Shown piece after piece: positions 1 to 8,770 of a DNA stretch of 64,000 bases. A program made the position numbers and the translations under genes. The notes under the pieces were generated by a model. That model did not search any database and was not told the DNA's origin. It saw only the letters and a program-made list of their open reading frames with translations. How positions within the stretch are numbered: the stretch's first letter is position 1; each line of letters opens with the position of its first letter. Location of the stretch: positions 43,960 to 107,959 of the forward strand of contig QHXN01000031.1 in the NCBI GenBank assembly GCA_003222975.1. Reading direction: 5' to 3'. The DNA is from Acidobacteriota bacterium. Lineage in GTDB: Bacteria > Acidobacteriota > Blastocatellia > Pyrinomonadales > Pyrinomonadaceae.

Positions 1-375
1 CTCCTGGAGCGGTTCCCCATCTACTCCGTAATTCCGATCTCGGATAAACGCTTTCGCAAGGAGAATCGTTGGGACGACGAGCTATCCATGGAGGCCAATA
101 ACACCTCCGCGTTCAATTACAGGGAGGTCACCGGCGGCGGTCGGCTGTCGAATCACGCCTACGGCAGGGCGGTCGACATCAACACGTTCCTGAACCCTTA
201 TATCAAGGGGGATATAATTCTCCCCCACGGGGCGACCTACGACCCGAAGGTTGAAGGAACCTTCACCGCCGAGAGTCCGGTCGTGCGCGAGTTCCTGCGG
301 CTCGGCTGGGCCTGGGGCGGCACTTGGACGAGTCCCAGAGACTATCAGCACTTTGAAAAACCGCCGAAGAAATAA
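1..375 (+). CDS. M15-family peptidoglycan peptidase, C-terminal part
   Basis: The reading frame is open from the first base of the window and stops at 373-375, so the N-terminus lies outside. The fragment carries the zinc-ligand signature SNHAYGRAVDIN at about 152-187 and, near the C-terminus, the pattern DYQHFE. This matches D-Ala-D-Ala carboxypeptidase or L-Ala-D-Glu peptidase families (VanY/M15 type), in which the two His and one Asp bind zinc. A role in cell-wall peptide cleavage follows from the family. Signal peptide and substrate class cannot be judged from the fragment. Confidence 0.8.
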   Translation, partial: LLERFPIYSVIPISDKRFRKENRWDDELSMEANNTSAFNYREVTGGGRLSNHAYGRAVDINTFLNPYIKGDIILPHGATYDPKVEGTFTAESPVVREFLRLGWAWGGTWTSPRDYQHFEKPPKK

Positions 376-678
376 AGGCGCTTGAACGGCAAGCCACCGT
401 AACGGTGAAGGTGTCCAGACTCCCGTCGTCCGCCCCGTCCTCGACCGCGAGCGCGCGCGACACGGAACTCGAACTCCTGCGCACGGAGGTCGAGTTGCTA
501 CAGCGCCGCCTCGCCGAAGACGAGTGCGGGCTTGTAAAGGTTGACGAGCGTACTCTGACGCAGGCCGAGCGCGAGGCGAGGCGCAAGGGCGCAGCGGGCC
601 GGGAAGACCCCTGCCGCCTTAACATTGACGCCCCCTTGCGCCTCTCGTCCCGGCGGTGAGCTGACTCTTTTGCGCGCC
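376..678. other. Gene-poor gap with a weak coiled-coil-like ORF
   Basis: This gap lies between the convergent ends of the M15 peptidase and the macB-like permease. A plus-strand frame at 405-659 starts with GTG and would encode about 84 residues, including a Leu/Glu-rich heptad-like stretch near residues 20-40. It has no recognisable family, no good ribosome binding site and an Arg-rich tail, so it may be only an open frame in GC-rich DNA. No clear terminator hairpin was seen. Confidence 0.2.
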
Positions 679-1902
679 TCACTCGTAGCGCAGCGCGTCA
701 ATCGGGTCGAGCGCCGCGGCCTTGCGCGCCGGGTAGTAGCCGAAGAAGATTCCTACGCCTGCGGAGAAGACGACCGAGCCGAGGATGGAGGCCGTCGAGA
801 CGAGCGTCGGCCAGCCGAGCATCCAGGGGACGACGACCGAGACGAGGATGCCGAGCAGGATGCCTGCGAAGCCGCCCGTCAGGCTGAGCACGACCGACTC
901 GATGAGAAACTGCGAGCGCACGGCTGAGGAGCGCGCGCCGATAGCCATGCGGATGCCGATCTCGCGCGTGCGCTCCGTCACCGAGACGAGCATGATGTTC
1001 ATAATCCCGATGCCGCCGACGAGGAGCGAGACGCCCGCGATGCTCCCCAGAAGTATCGTCATGATGCTGTTGGTCTGGTTGGCGGCCTCGGCCACGTCCG
1101 ACATGTTGCGGACGGTGAAGTCGTCGGGCACGCCCGCCGCGAGCTTGTGGCGCTGGCGCAGGAGGTCTCCGACCTGCTGCTGCGCCGTGTAGGTCGCTTC
1201 TGCCGAGACGGCGGAGACGTATGCGACGGAGACGCGCGTGCTGCCGAGGATTTTCTTCTGCACGGAGGTGTAAGGCGCGAACGCGGTGTCGTCCTGGTCG
1301 CGCCCCTGCGGGTCTTGGCCTTTGCGCGCCATCACGCCGACGACGCGGAAGGGCATGTTCGAGACGCGCACGGTCTGGCCCACGGCGTCCTGCCCCGGAA
1401 AGAGGTTGTCGGCGATGGTCTGGCCGATGACGATGACGCGCCCCGCCGTGCGCACGTCCGCGTCGGTGAAGAAGTCGCCGCTCCCGACCGCCCACTTGCG
1501 TATTTCGGGGAACTGCTCGCTCACGCCCTGGACTGAAGTGCTCCAGTTCTGGTTGCCGACGACGAGTTGCGCGCGCGCGTTGATCTGCGGGCTGACCATC
1601 GCCACGCTCGGCACCTCGCGACGGATGGCGTCGAGGTCTTCGACGGTGAGCGTGTTCGTGCCGCTGTCGCCCGTGCCGCTGCGGACGCCGCCGACGTTCT
1701 GCGCGCCCGCGCTGACGAACAGAAGGTTCGTGCCCATGCTCTCGATCTGCGCCTGCACGGACGCCTGCGCGCCCTGCCCGATGCTCACCATGATGATTAC
1801 AGCCGAGACGCCGATGATGATGCCGAGCATGGTCAGGGCGGCGCGCGCCTTGTTGCGCGCCAGCGCGCGGAAGGCGATGCGGATAATCATTAAGAAGTTC
1901 AT
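679..1902 (-). CDS. macB: MacB-like ABC transporter permease (FtsX fold)
   Basis: This is the membrane subunit of a MacAB-type tripartite exporter, about 407 residues. An N-terminal helix near residues 20-45 is followed by a large periplasmic domain (MacB_PCD) and three C-terminal helices with the FtsX motif region NIMLVSVTERTREIGIRMA. The frame extends upstream to a GTG at 1935, but the ATG at 1902 gives the usual MNxLxxIRIA start and has an AAGG upstream. The ATPase and adaptor genes lie upstream on the same strand, with nearly touching ends, so the three form one operon. In Gram-negatives such pumps export macrolides, peptides or lipid-linked substrates; the substrate here is unknown. Confidence 0.9.
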   Translation of the reverse strand: MNFLMIIRIAFRALARNKARAALTMLGIIIGVSAVIIMVSIGQGAQASVQAQIESMGTNLLFVSAGAQNVGGVRSGTGDSGTNTLTVEDLDAIRREVPSVAMVSPQINARAQLVVGNQNWSTSVQGVSEQFPEIRKWAVGSGDFFTDADVRTAGRVIVIGQTIADNLFPGQDAVGQTVRVSNMPFRVVGVMARKGQDPQGRDQDDTAFAPYTSVQKKILGSTRVSVAYVSAVSAEATYTAQQQVGDLLRQRHKLAAGVPDDFTVRNMSDVAEAANQTNSIMTILLGSIAGVSLLVGGIGIMNIMLVSVTERTREIGIRMAIGARSSAVRSQFLIESVVLSLTGGFAGILLGILVSVVVPWMLGWPTLVSTASILGSVVFSAGVGIFFGYYPARKAAALDPIDALRYE

Positions 1903-1939
1903 AACTGCCTTAACCTTCGTCCGAACCAAGAACACTTTC

Positions 1940-2794
1940 TCAGGCCGCGTCCGCTAACTCAGCCGCGCCCGTCTCTTCATCGTCGTCATCAACGGCGGGG
2001 AGGTTCTTCAACTCCTCGGCGGCGTCGCGCGGCGCAGTCACCTTGTAATCCTTCTTGACACGGCCGTCCTTGAAGACGACGACGCGGTCGGCGTACTCGG
2101 CGATATCCGTCTCGTGCGTGACGAGGACGAGCGTGATCCGGCGCTCGCGGTTGAGGCGCTGGAAAATCTCCATCACCTCGACCGAGGTGCGCGAATCCAA
2201 ATTGCCCGTCGGCTCGTCGGCGAGGATGAGCGCCGGGTTGTTGACGAGCGCGCGCGCCACGGCGACTCTCTGCTGCTGGCCGCCCGAAAGCTGGTTCGGG
2301 TTGTTCTGCTCGCGCCCCGCGAGGCCGACCGAATGCAGAGCCTCGACCGAGCGCCGGTGGCGCTCGGCTGCTTCAACGCCCGCGTAGAGCATCGGCAGCT
2401 CGACGTTCTCAAGCGCCGAGGTGCGCGACAGCAGGTTGAAGCCCTGGAAGACGAAGCCGAGTTTCCGGCTGCGTATGTCGGCGCGCTCGTCCTTCGAGAG
2501 TTCCGACACGTCCTGACCGTCGAGGATGTAAGTGCCGCGCGTGGGGCGGTCGAGGCAGCCGATGATGTTCATCGTCGTTGACTTGCCCGACCCGGAAGTT
2601 CCCATGATAGCGACGAACTCGCCCTCGCGGATGGTGAGCGAGACTCCGCGCAGCGCGTGAACCTCAACGTCGCCCATCGTGTAGGTCTTGTGAATCCCTT
2701 CCAACTGGATGACGGGGCGCGCTTCTTCCTCCCGCGCGAGCAGCGCGGCCCGCGCCTCGTGCCCCTGTCTGCCAACCTCTGATGTCGCTTGCAT
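1940..2794 (-). CDS. macB: MacB-like ABC transporter ATP-binding protein
   Basis: A cytoplasmic ATPase of 284 residues that would power the permease encoded just downstream. Walker A is GTSGSGKST at residues 65-73, the signature LSGGQ is at 169-173 and Walker B/D-loop DEPTGNLD is at 193-200, all intact. It belongs to the LolD/MacB-type subfamily. The N-terminal 28 residues precede the ABC fold and are charged. A GGGGAG ribosome site lies about 10 nt before the ATG. ATPase and permease are separate genes here, unlike the fused E. coli MacB. Confidence 0.93.
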   Translation of the reverse strand: MQATSEVGRQGHEARAALLAREEEARPVIQLEGIHKTYTMGDVEVHALRGVSLTIREGEFVAIMGTSGSGKSTTMNIIGCLDRPTRGTYILDGQDVSELSKDERADIRSRKLGFVFQGFNLLSRTSALENVELPMLYAGVEAAERHRRSVEALHSVGLAGREQNNPNQLSGGQQQRVAVARALVNNPALILADEPTGNLDSRTSVEVMEIFQRLNRERRITLVLVTHETDIAEYADRVVVFKDGRVKKDYKVTAPRDAAEELKNLPAVDDDDEETGAAELADAA

Positions 2795-2904
2795 GACTGA
2801 AAACTCCCCTTGGGTTCGCCGTGACAGTGTTCGTTGCTGCGTGACAGCCGCCGATGCGTCGTTGTCGCCTCGGCGGCTGCCGTCGTTTGGCGCACGGGCG
2901 GCGA

Positions 2905-4659
2905 TTATCTGCCGCCGCCGCCGCGAGGCGCACCGCCTCCGCCCACGCGTGGCGCTCCGCCGAATCCGGGAGGCGCGGACTGCGTGTTGCTGCTCTGCGA
3001 CTTGCTCGCGGCTGTGATGTTCTGCCCCGTGATGACTACGTCGCCTTCGTGCAGGTCGCCTTCGACGACTTCGGTCGAAGCGCCGTCGGTCAAACCGATC
3101 TTGATGCGACGCGCCTGCGGCTTGCCGTCGGGGCCGAGCACCCAGACGCGCCTCGTCTGGCCCGGCAGCACCGGCGAGGTTGACGGCGCGAACTGCACGC
3201 GCGCGCCCTGCTGCGCCGAGCCGTCGTTGCCCGCGCCGTTTGCGCCGGCGCTGTTCGCGTCGGCTGCGCCGCCGTCTGACTGCGCGCCGCCGCCCGCGTT
3301 CGCCTGCTGGCCCGCGCCGCGCCGGGAGCCTTGGCCGTTTCTGTTTCCCGCGCCGCCCTGCGAAGTGTTGCCGCCCAGGTCGGACGACTGCGGCGTGAAT
3401 CTCAGCGCCGAGTTCGGCACTTTGAGCACGTCGTTGCGCTCGTCAATCGTGACCGTCAGGTTGGCGGTCATGCCCGGCTTCAACTTCTGCTCCGGATTGC
3501 TCACGTCAATGACGACGTTGTAGGTCACGACGTTCTGAACGTTCTGCGGGTTGAGTCGCATCTGCTGGATCGTCCCCTTGAACTCCTGCCCCGGAAAGGC
3601 GTCAACCGTGAAGCTCGCGCCCTTCGCCTGCTCGACGAGGCCGATGTCGGCCTGGTCTATGTTGGCGATGACCTGCATCTGCGTCAGGTCTTGCGCGATG
3701 GTGAAGAGCGTCGGGGCCTGGAGGCTCGCGGCCACGGTCTGACCGATGTTCACGTCGCGCGAGACGACGATGCCGTCAATCGGCGACGTGATCGTCGTGT
3801 GCTGGAGGTTGATCTGTGCGAGTTGTAAGGCAGCCGTCGCCTGCTCGACCTGCGCCTGCGCGTTCTGCACCTGCGCCGCGGCGGTCTGCACCTGACCCTG
3901 CGACTGCTGCGCCTGCGCCTGCGCCTGCTCGACCTGCGCCGAAGCCTGAGCCTGACCCGCGACGGAAGCCGACTGCGCGCTCAGCTCGGCCATCTTCAAC
4001 TGCGCCTCGGCCTGGTTGTATTTGGCCTCGGCGGTCTTGTAGCTCGTCTGCGCCGTGTCGTACTCGCGCTGCGCGATGACGCCGCTCTGCAAGAGTGTCT
4101 GCTCCATCCGCAGGTAGCTCGCGGCGTCGTCCAACTGCGCCTTCAGCACGGCGACGTTGGCCTGCGCGCTCGTGACGCCGGCCTGCTGGTTCTGCGTCGT
4201 CGAGGTGGCGGCCAGAGCCTTCGCCCGCGCGTCGCTGACGCCCGCGCGCGTCACCCCGACTCCCGCGTGCGACTGCGCGACGGCGGCGCGCGCCGACTGA
4301 AGTTGCGCCTGCGCCTGCTGTAGGTTGGCGCGCGCCTGCTCGACCTGCGCCTGCGTCACCGAAGGGTCGAGCTGCGCGATGACCTGGCCCTTCTTGACCT
4401 TCGAGTTGAAGTCCGCGTACAGGGCCGAGATGGTGCCCGACGCCTGGCTGCCGACCTGCACGGTCGTCACGGCCTGAAGCGTGCCGGTCGCCGTCACGGC
4501 GTTTCGCAGGTTTCCCCTTTCGACCTTCGCGGTCATGTAAGGCGCGGCGTTGGCATTGTTGCCCCAGAAGTAGAAGCCGGCCAGCGCGGCCAGCGCGACC
4601 GCCGCGACCACGATCACGAGGCGTTTCCTGGCGTTCCAAATCAGCTTAATCCGTTGCAT
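2905..4659 (-). CDS. macA: Periplasmic adaptor (HlyD/MacA family) of the efflux operon
   Basis: A 584-residue membrane-fusion protein. An N-terminal anchor spans about residues 10-29, followed by half of a lipoyl domain. A long Gln/Ala-rich alpha-hairpin covers roughly 95-290 (repeated QAQAQ and EQAxA units), then the second lipoyl half (SPIDGIVVSRDV) and a beta-barrel. The length is above the usual 350-400 residues because of an expanded hairpin and a low-complexity Gly/Asn/Gln/Ala insert near 425-490, plus a Gly/Arg-rich tail. It is the first gene of the operon with the two MacB-type subunits. No TolC-type outer-membrane gene is adjacent. A GGGGAA site precedes the ATG. Confidence 0.92.
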   Translation of the reverse strand: MQRIKLIWNARKRLVIVVAAVALAALAGFYFWGNNANAAPYMTAKVERGNLRNAVTATGTLQAVTTVQVGSQASGTISALYADFNSKVKKGQVIAQLDPSVTQAQVEQARANLQQAQAQLQSARAAVAQSHAGVGVTRAGVSDARAKALAATSTTQNQQAGVTSAQANVAVLKAQLDDAASYLRMEQTLLQSGVIAQREYDTAQTSYKTAEAKYNQAEAQLKMAELSAQSASVAGQAQASAQVEQAQAQAQQSQGQVQTAAAQVQNAQAQVEQATAALQLAQINLQHTTITSPIDGIVVSRDVNIGQTVAASLQAPTLFTIAQDLTQMQVIANIDQADIGLVEQAKGASFTVDAFPGQEFKGTIQQMRLNPQNVQNVVTYNVVIDVSNPEQKLKPGMTANLTVTIDERNDVLKVPNSALRFTPQSSDLGGNTSQGGAGNRNGQGSRRGAGQQANAGGGAQSDGGAADANSAGANGAGNDGSAQQGARVQFAPSTSPVLPGQTRRVWVLGPDGKPQARRIKIGLTDGASTEVVEGDLHEGDVVITGQNITAASKSQSSNTQSAPPGFGGAPRVGGGGAPRGGGGR

Positions 4660-4975
4660 CGTTTTATTCCCCTGTGACGCAACCCGCGGCGCGTCAAGTT
4701 GACTTCAAAATCAAAGAAAAGCCCGTAATTCTCCCCAATTTACTAGACACCGGCGGCGTCCATTCGGTTACACGCAGCGATGACATCTTTAACTTCGCAA
4801 GGGACATGCCAGCCGCGCCCGCCCCACGCAGGCCGCGCCGCAAGGCGGCTGAAGCGCACGCGTCCGTCGGCGGGACGTGGGTGTTGTAACCGTCCGCCTG
4901 CGCGCGGTGTCTGGAAGGATAGGAGGGCGAGTGAGGGCCTCCTGAAACATGGAATCTTTGGACAAGGGGTGAAGT
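4660..4975. other. Divergent intergenic region upstream of macA and the glycine-zipper gene
   Basis: About 316 bases separate two divergent genes, so promoters for both should lie here. The half next to macA is more AT-rich (around 4700-4750). The other half, before 4976, has an AAGGGGTGAAGT-like ribosome region just ahead of the plus-strand start. I could not assign convincing -35/-10 pairs or an operator. Confidence 0.4.
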
Positions 4976-5350
4976 ATGAAAAAGGTTTTAGTGGCAATCA
5001 TGAGTCTCGTTCTACTGGCATCGGCGGCCATGCCGACCTGGGCGCAGACCAGCCGCGGACGCTACGTCGCGCGCCCGTCTCAGTACAGGGTGTACGACAA
5101 CTCCCGGTACAGGGGTTATGACAACTCGCGTCGGGTTTATTACGACCGCCGCTCCGACGACCGCTCTTTCGTGAATCAGCACCGCGACAAGCTGACCGTG
5201 GCGGGCGGGACGGCGGTGGGTGCTGTTCTCGGCGCGCTCGTCGGCGGAGGCCGCGGCGCGGCCATCGGCGCGCTCGTGGGCGCGGGCGGCTCGGCCCTCT
5301 ACACATACAAAGTGCGCGACCGCAACAACGCATGGCGCTATCGTCGCTAA
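4976..5350 (+). CDS. Secreted glycine-zipper (YMGG-like) protein
   Basis: A small 124-residue protein with a cleavable signal peptide (residues 1-23, ending in AWA-like TWAQ). A Tyr/Arg/Ser-rich segment (about 25-70) is followed by a glycine-zipper stretch with repeated small-residue steps (about 75-107), as in outer-membrane or periplasmic YMGG/17-kDa-antigen-like proteins. The C-terminus is basic. Function is unknown; zipper helices of this type often insert into membranes. It stands alone just upstream of the sigma-factor operon. Confidence 0.75.
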   Translation: MKKVLVAIMSLVLLASAAMPTWAQTSRGRYVARPSQYRVYDNSRYRGYDNSRRVYYDRRSDDRSFVNQHRDKLTVAGGTAVGAVLGALVGGGRGAAIGALVGAGGSALYTYKVRDRNNAWRYRR

Positions 5351-5492
5351 GGTCGTCTGATATGACTGGAGTGTGTGTCACGGTCAGTTATAATCCGGCG
5401 CGGGCGCGCGGACCCAAAGGGCCTTCGAGTCCGCCGCCCGACACCGACGCGGAGAGGGCTTTCTGCCGGGCGATTACGAAAAGGCGGCGGAC

Positions 5493-6083
5493 TTGGAGTT
5501 GGCGCGTCTTGCGCGCGGCGGCGACGAGTCCGCCTTCGCGGAGATCGTGCGCCGCTACAGCCCGCGCGTCTTCCGCGTCGCGGGCCGCTTCTTCCGCCGG
5601 CGCGAGCAGGCTGAGGAGGCCGCGCAGGAGGTCTTCCTGAAAGCGTTCACGCAGCTCGGCAGCTACGAGGGGCGCGGCTCTTTTGAAGGGTGGCTGACGC
5701 GCATCGCCACCAACACGTGCCTCAACCTGATCCGCGGCGCGAAGCGAAGGCCGGAGTTGACGGCCTCCGACCTGTCGGAGGACGAGGGCGCGTTGATTGA
5801 AAACTTACTGGCCGACGCGGCCATCGCGCGTCAGCGTTCAGTCGAGCGCGGGCTTGTCGCCGCCGACCTCGCGGGGCGCGTGTTGGAAACAATGTCGCCG
5901 GACGACCGACTCGTCCTCATGATGATGGACGGCGAGGACGCCTCGGTGAAAGAGGTGTCGGAGGCGACGGGCTGGTCTGAGTCGAACGTGAAGGTGAAGG
6001 CTTTCCGCGCGCGCCGTCGGATGCGCGCGGCGGTGGAGAAGCTCCTTTCGCGCGGCGGGGGATGGGCCGGCAAGATTTTTTAG
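5493..6083 (+). CDS. ECF-type RNA polymerase sigma factor
   Basis: About 196 residues with sigma region 2 (ESAFAEIVRRYSPRVFRVAGR, then EEAAQEVFLKAF) and region 4 (helix-turn-helix around SVKEVSEATGWSESNVKVKAFRARRRM). The start is uncertain: TTG at 5493 opens directly on the domain, and the frame is open further upstream without an ATG, so a few more residues are possible. The next gene encodes a zinc-type anti-sigma, which implies control by sigma/anti-sigma release. Target promoters are unknown; the operon itself is a likely target. Confidence 0.9.
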   Translation: MELARLARGGDESAFAEIVRRYSPRVFRVAGRFFRRREQAEEAAQEVFLKAFTQLGSYEGRGSFEGWLTRIATNTCLNLIRGAKRRPELTASDLSEDEGALIENLLADAAIARQRSVERGLVAADLAGRVLETMSPDDRLVLMMMDGEDASVKEVSEATGWSESNVKVKAFRARRRMRAAVEKLLSRGGGWAGKIF

Positions 6084-6094
6084 GCGGGGTGGGG

Positions 6095-6583
6095 ATGAGA
6101 GACGAACACATCAAAGACATGCTCGACCGCGCGCCGCTCGCGAGCCTCGGCGATGACGAGCTTGCGGCCATACACTCTCACGCCGAAGTCTGCGGCGAGT
6201 GCTCGCGCGCCTACGCGGCGGCGCGGGTCTCGGCGTCCCTGCTTGAGGCGCGGGCCTCCCGTGAGTTCGATCCATCGCCCTTCTTCCAGACGCGCGTTCT
6301 GGCCGCCTTACGCGAGCGGCAGTCGGCGGGCGAGGCCTGGTCGCTCGGTCGGCTCTGGAAGGCCGCCGGGCTACTCGTCTCCTCAATGGCGGCGACCGTC
6401 GCCGTGCTCGCGGCCTTGACCTTCGTCGCGCCGCAGGCGACGACACAGCAGATCGCCTCCGCCGACGGCACGTACACGGCGGAGGACGTGATCCTCGGCC
6501 AAGGTGCCGTGACCGACGGGCAGGTCTCGGACGATCAGGTGCTCGCTACTCTTTACGGGACGGACGACGGCGCGGAGAAATGA
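6095..6583 (+). CDS. Zinc-binding anti-sigma factor, membrane-anchored
   Basis: About 162 residues. The N-terminal domain has the ZAS motif HxxxCxxC (HAEVCGEC, around residue 30), which in the family holds the ECF factor inactive. One membrane helix follows near residues 92-115 and a short periplasmic tail. The frame also opens at 6062, inside the sigma gene, but the ATG at 6095 sits 8-10 nt after a GGGGTGGGG stretch and fits better. It is coupled to the sigma gene upstream and overlaps the next gene by ATGA. Confidence 0.82.
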   Translation: MRDEHIKDMLDRAPLASLGDDELAAIHSHAEVCGECSRAYAAARVSASLLEARASREFDPSPFFQTRVLAALRERQSAGEAWSLGRLWKAAGLLVSSMAATVAVLAALTFVAPQATTQQIASADGTYTAEDVILGQGAVTDGQVSDDQVLATLYGTDDGAEK

Positions 6584-6966
6584 CGATGGACAGGGTTACT
6601 AAAAGCAGTTGGCAGGTGTGCACGGCGGCAGCGGTCATCTTCCTGCTCGGCTTCGCGGCGGGCGCGCTCGCCTTGAACACCTACCGCGCCTGGCGGCACA
6701 CGGAAGCGCAGCCGAATCAGCAAGACCGCTTCAGGCAGATGAGCGAGCGCCTGCAACTGAGCGCGGAGCAGGAGGCGCGGGTGCGGAAGATTTTCGACGA
6801 CACGCGCTCGCAGCTCGACGCGCTACGCAAAGAGTCCGAGCCACACGTCCAGGAGATACGCCGTCAGGCGGACGAACACCTGCGCCAGGCGCTCACGCCC
6901 GAGCAGTGGTTGAGGTTCCAACAGATGCGCGACGAGATGAGTCAACGCGGGCGGCGCGGCAGGTGA
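6580..6966 (+). CDS. Membrane-anchored Spy/CpxP-like protein
   Basis: About 128 residues: one N-terminal membrane helix (about 13-33) and a helical periplasmic part with an LSAEQEARVRKIFDDTR segment and a second ALTPEQWLRFQQMR segment, resembling the LTxxQ repeats of CpxP/Spy and the heavy-metal sensor (CnrX/ZraP) group. Its start overlaps the anti-sigma stop (ATGA), so translation is coupled. A chaperone or stress-sensing role in the sigma circuit is inferred from family and position. Confidence 0.7.
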   Translation: MTMDRVTKSSWQVCTAAAVIFLLGFAAGALALNTYRAWRHTEAQPNQQDRFRQMSERLQLSAEQEARVRKIFDDTRSQLDALRKESEPHVQEIRRQADEHLRQALTPEQWLRFQQMRDEMSQRGRRGR

Positions 6967-6977
6967 AAGGAAGGCAG

Positions 6978-7763
6978 ATGATTCGGGTACAGAACCTCGT
7001 CAAGCGATTCGGCGACCTGACGGCGGTGGACGACATCTCCTTCGAGGTGCGCCGCGGTGAGGTCTTCGCCTTCCTCGGCCCCAACGGCGCGGGGAAGACC
7101 ACGACGATCAAGATGCTCACGACGCTCCTCAAGCCGACGAGCGGGGTGCTCGAGTTGGACGGACTCGACCCGGCTGTCGAGCGGGACGAGGTGCGCAAGC
7201 GGTTCGGCGTGGTCTTTCAAGACCCCAGCCTCGACCAGGACCTGACGGCGTGGGAGAACATGGAAATCCACGGCGTGCTCTACGGCGTGCCGCGCCAGGA
7301 GCGCCGCGAGCGCGCCGAGGCCCTGCTGAAGCTGTTCGAGTTGTGGGAGCGCCGCGGCGCGCTGGTGAAGACCTTCTCTGGCGGGATGCGGCGGCGGCTG
7401 GAGATCGCGCGCGGCCTTCTGCACACGCCGAAGGTGCTGTTCCTGGACGAGCCGACGCTCGGCCTCGACCCGCAGAGCCGCAACCAGATGTGGACGCACG
7501 TCAAGCGCCTGAACGAGTCGGATCAGGTGACCGTCTTCCTCACCACGCATTACATGGACGAGGCCGACCGCGTGGCCGACCGCATCGCCGTGATAGACCA
7601 CGGGCGCATCGTCGCCATCGGCTCGTCGCGCGAGTTGAAGGAGCGCACCAACACCGAGTCGCTCGAAGACGCGTTCCTCGCGCTGACCGGCACGACGATC
7701 CGAGACGAGAGCGCGAGCGCCGCCGAAGGCATGCGGCAGATCGCGCGGATGTGGAGGCGGTAG
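6978..7763 (+). CDS. ABC-2 type exporter ATPase (DrrA-like)
   Basis: 261 residues. Walker A GPNGAGKTT is at 34-42, the signature FSGGM at 133-137 and Walker B LDEPTLGLDP at 156-165. The C-terminal region (SLEDAFLALTG) is typical of daunorubicin-resistance/NodI-type ATPases. The frame is open back to 6609, but that part is out of register with the upstream gene; the ATG at 6978 has a GAAAGGAAGG ribosome site. It pairs with the permease gene 3 bp downstream. It sits at the end of the sigma/anti-sigma operon, so export may be part of an envelope-stress response. Confidence 0.93.
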   Translation: MIRVQNLVKRFGDLTAVDDISFEVRRGEVFAFLGPNGAGKTTTIKMLTTLLKPTSGVLELDGLDPAVERDEVRKRFGVVFQDPSLDQDLTAWENMEIHGVLYGVPRQERRERAEALLKLFELWERRGALVKTFSGGMRRRLEIARGLLHTPKVLFLDEPTLGLDPQSRNQMWTHVKRLNESDQVTVFLTTHYMDEADRVADRIAVIDHGRIVAIGSSRELKERTNTESLEDAFLALTGTTIRDESASAAEGMRQIARMWRR

Positions 7764-7766
7764 GCG

Positions 7767-8513
7767 ATGAGGGTAATCTACATTCTCTGGCTTCGTGAGG
7801 TGAAGAAGTACCTGCGCTCCCGCACGCAGGTCGTCGCGTCCTTGGGGTCGCCGTTAATGTACCTCTGCGTGCTCGGCTTCGGGCTGGGGCCTGTGTTCCA
7901 GAAGGCTGGCGAGGGGAGCTACCTGCAATTCATGGCTCCGGGCGTGATCGGAATGACGGTGCTCTTCACATCCATGTTTTCGGGGATCGCCCTGCTGTGG
8001 GATCGCCAGTTCGGGTTCCTGAAGGAGACGCTGGTGGCCCCCGTGCCGCGCCTCTGGATCATGATGGGTCGGACGCTGGGCGGGGCCACCGTAGCCATGC
8101 TACAGGGGCTGCTGATCTTCGTCTTCTGTCTCGTCGCGGGCTTCCGCCCCGTCGGCCTTCTCGTGCTGCCGCTCGCCGTCTCCATAATGGCGCTAATCGC
8201 CGTCGTCTTCGCGGCGCTGGGCACGGTGATCGGCTCAAGCCTGAAGGACATGCAAGGCTTCCAGTTGGTCATGAACTTCCTGGTGATGCCGATCTTCTTC
8301 CTGTCGGGGGCGCTCTACCCACTGACGAATCTGCCGAAGCCGCTCGCGGTGCTGACGAGGGTTGACCCGCTCACTTACGGCGTGGACGGCGTGCGCGCGG
8401 CGCTGACCGGCGTGACGCATTTCGGCATCCCCTTGGACGTGGCCGTGCTGATAGCCGTCGCGATGGTGCTGATGAGCGCGGGCGCGTGGCGGTTCTCCAG
8501 GATCGAGATATAG
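7767..8513 (+). CDS. ABC-2 type exporter permease
   Basis: 248 residues with six predicted membrane helices and the ABC-2 signature region (NFLVMPIFFLSGALYPLTNLP) near residues 170-195. It matches NodJ/DrrB-type permeases and would form a 2+2 exporter with the ATPase encoded 3 bp upstream. Substrate is unknown. The gene looks complete, with its start close to the GGCG ATG junction. Confidence 0.9.
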   Translation: MRVIYILWLREVKKYLRSRTQVVASLGSPLMYLCVLGFGLGPVFQKAGEGSYLQFMAPGVIGMTVLFTSMFSGIALLWDRQFGFLKETLVAPVPRLWIMMGRTLGGATVAMLQGLLIFVFCLVAGFRPVGLLVLPLAVSIMALIAVVFAALGTVIGSSLKDMQGFQLVMNFLVMPIFFLSGALYPLTNLPKPLAVLTRVDPLTYGVDGVRAALTGVTHFGIPLDVAVLIAVAMVLMSAGAWRFSRIEI

Positions 8514-8596
8514 AAGAGGCGGTGTTGCTAGAAATTCTTTGAGACGGGAAAGACCGTTTAGCAGTTTCCGTTAACCGATGAATCCGACCAAGCTCG

Positions 8597-8770
8597 CGAC
8601 CAAGAAGGCGCGACGCCCCAGACGTTGAAGAAGACGCCGCCGCCGCGCTTCGCCGCCAACTCGCGCTCGTCCCCGCCCTCCGCGTCGCAGATGATCAGGG
8701 CCTGCCGCTCGTCCGGCGTCCCGTACTGGCGTATGAAGGCGAGCCGCTGGCCGTCCGCCGAAAGGCCGAA
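8597..8770 (-). pseudogene. Fragment of a PD40/TolB-type beta-propeller protein
   Basis: On the minus strand, within an open frame at 8558-8998, one stretch reads like a single propeller blade: LSADGQRLAFIRQYG, then ALIICDAEGGDERELA and a WGVAPSWS end. This is the PD40 pattern found in TolB and in the C-terminal propellers of Ser/Thr kinases. The frame upstream of the blade is only the shadow of another fragment, and no start or further blade exists. It is a gene remnant joined at about 8770 to an unrelated plus-strand fragment. Confidence 0.5.
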
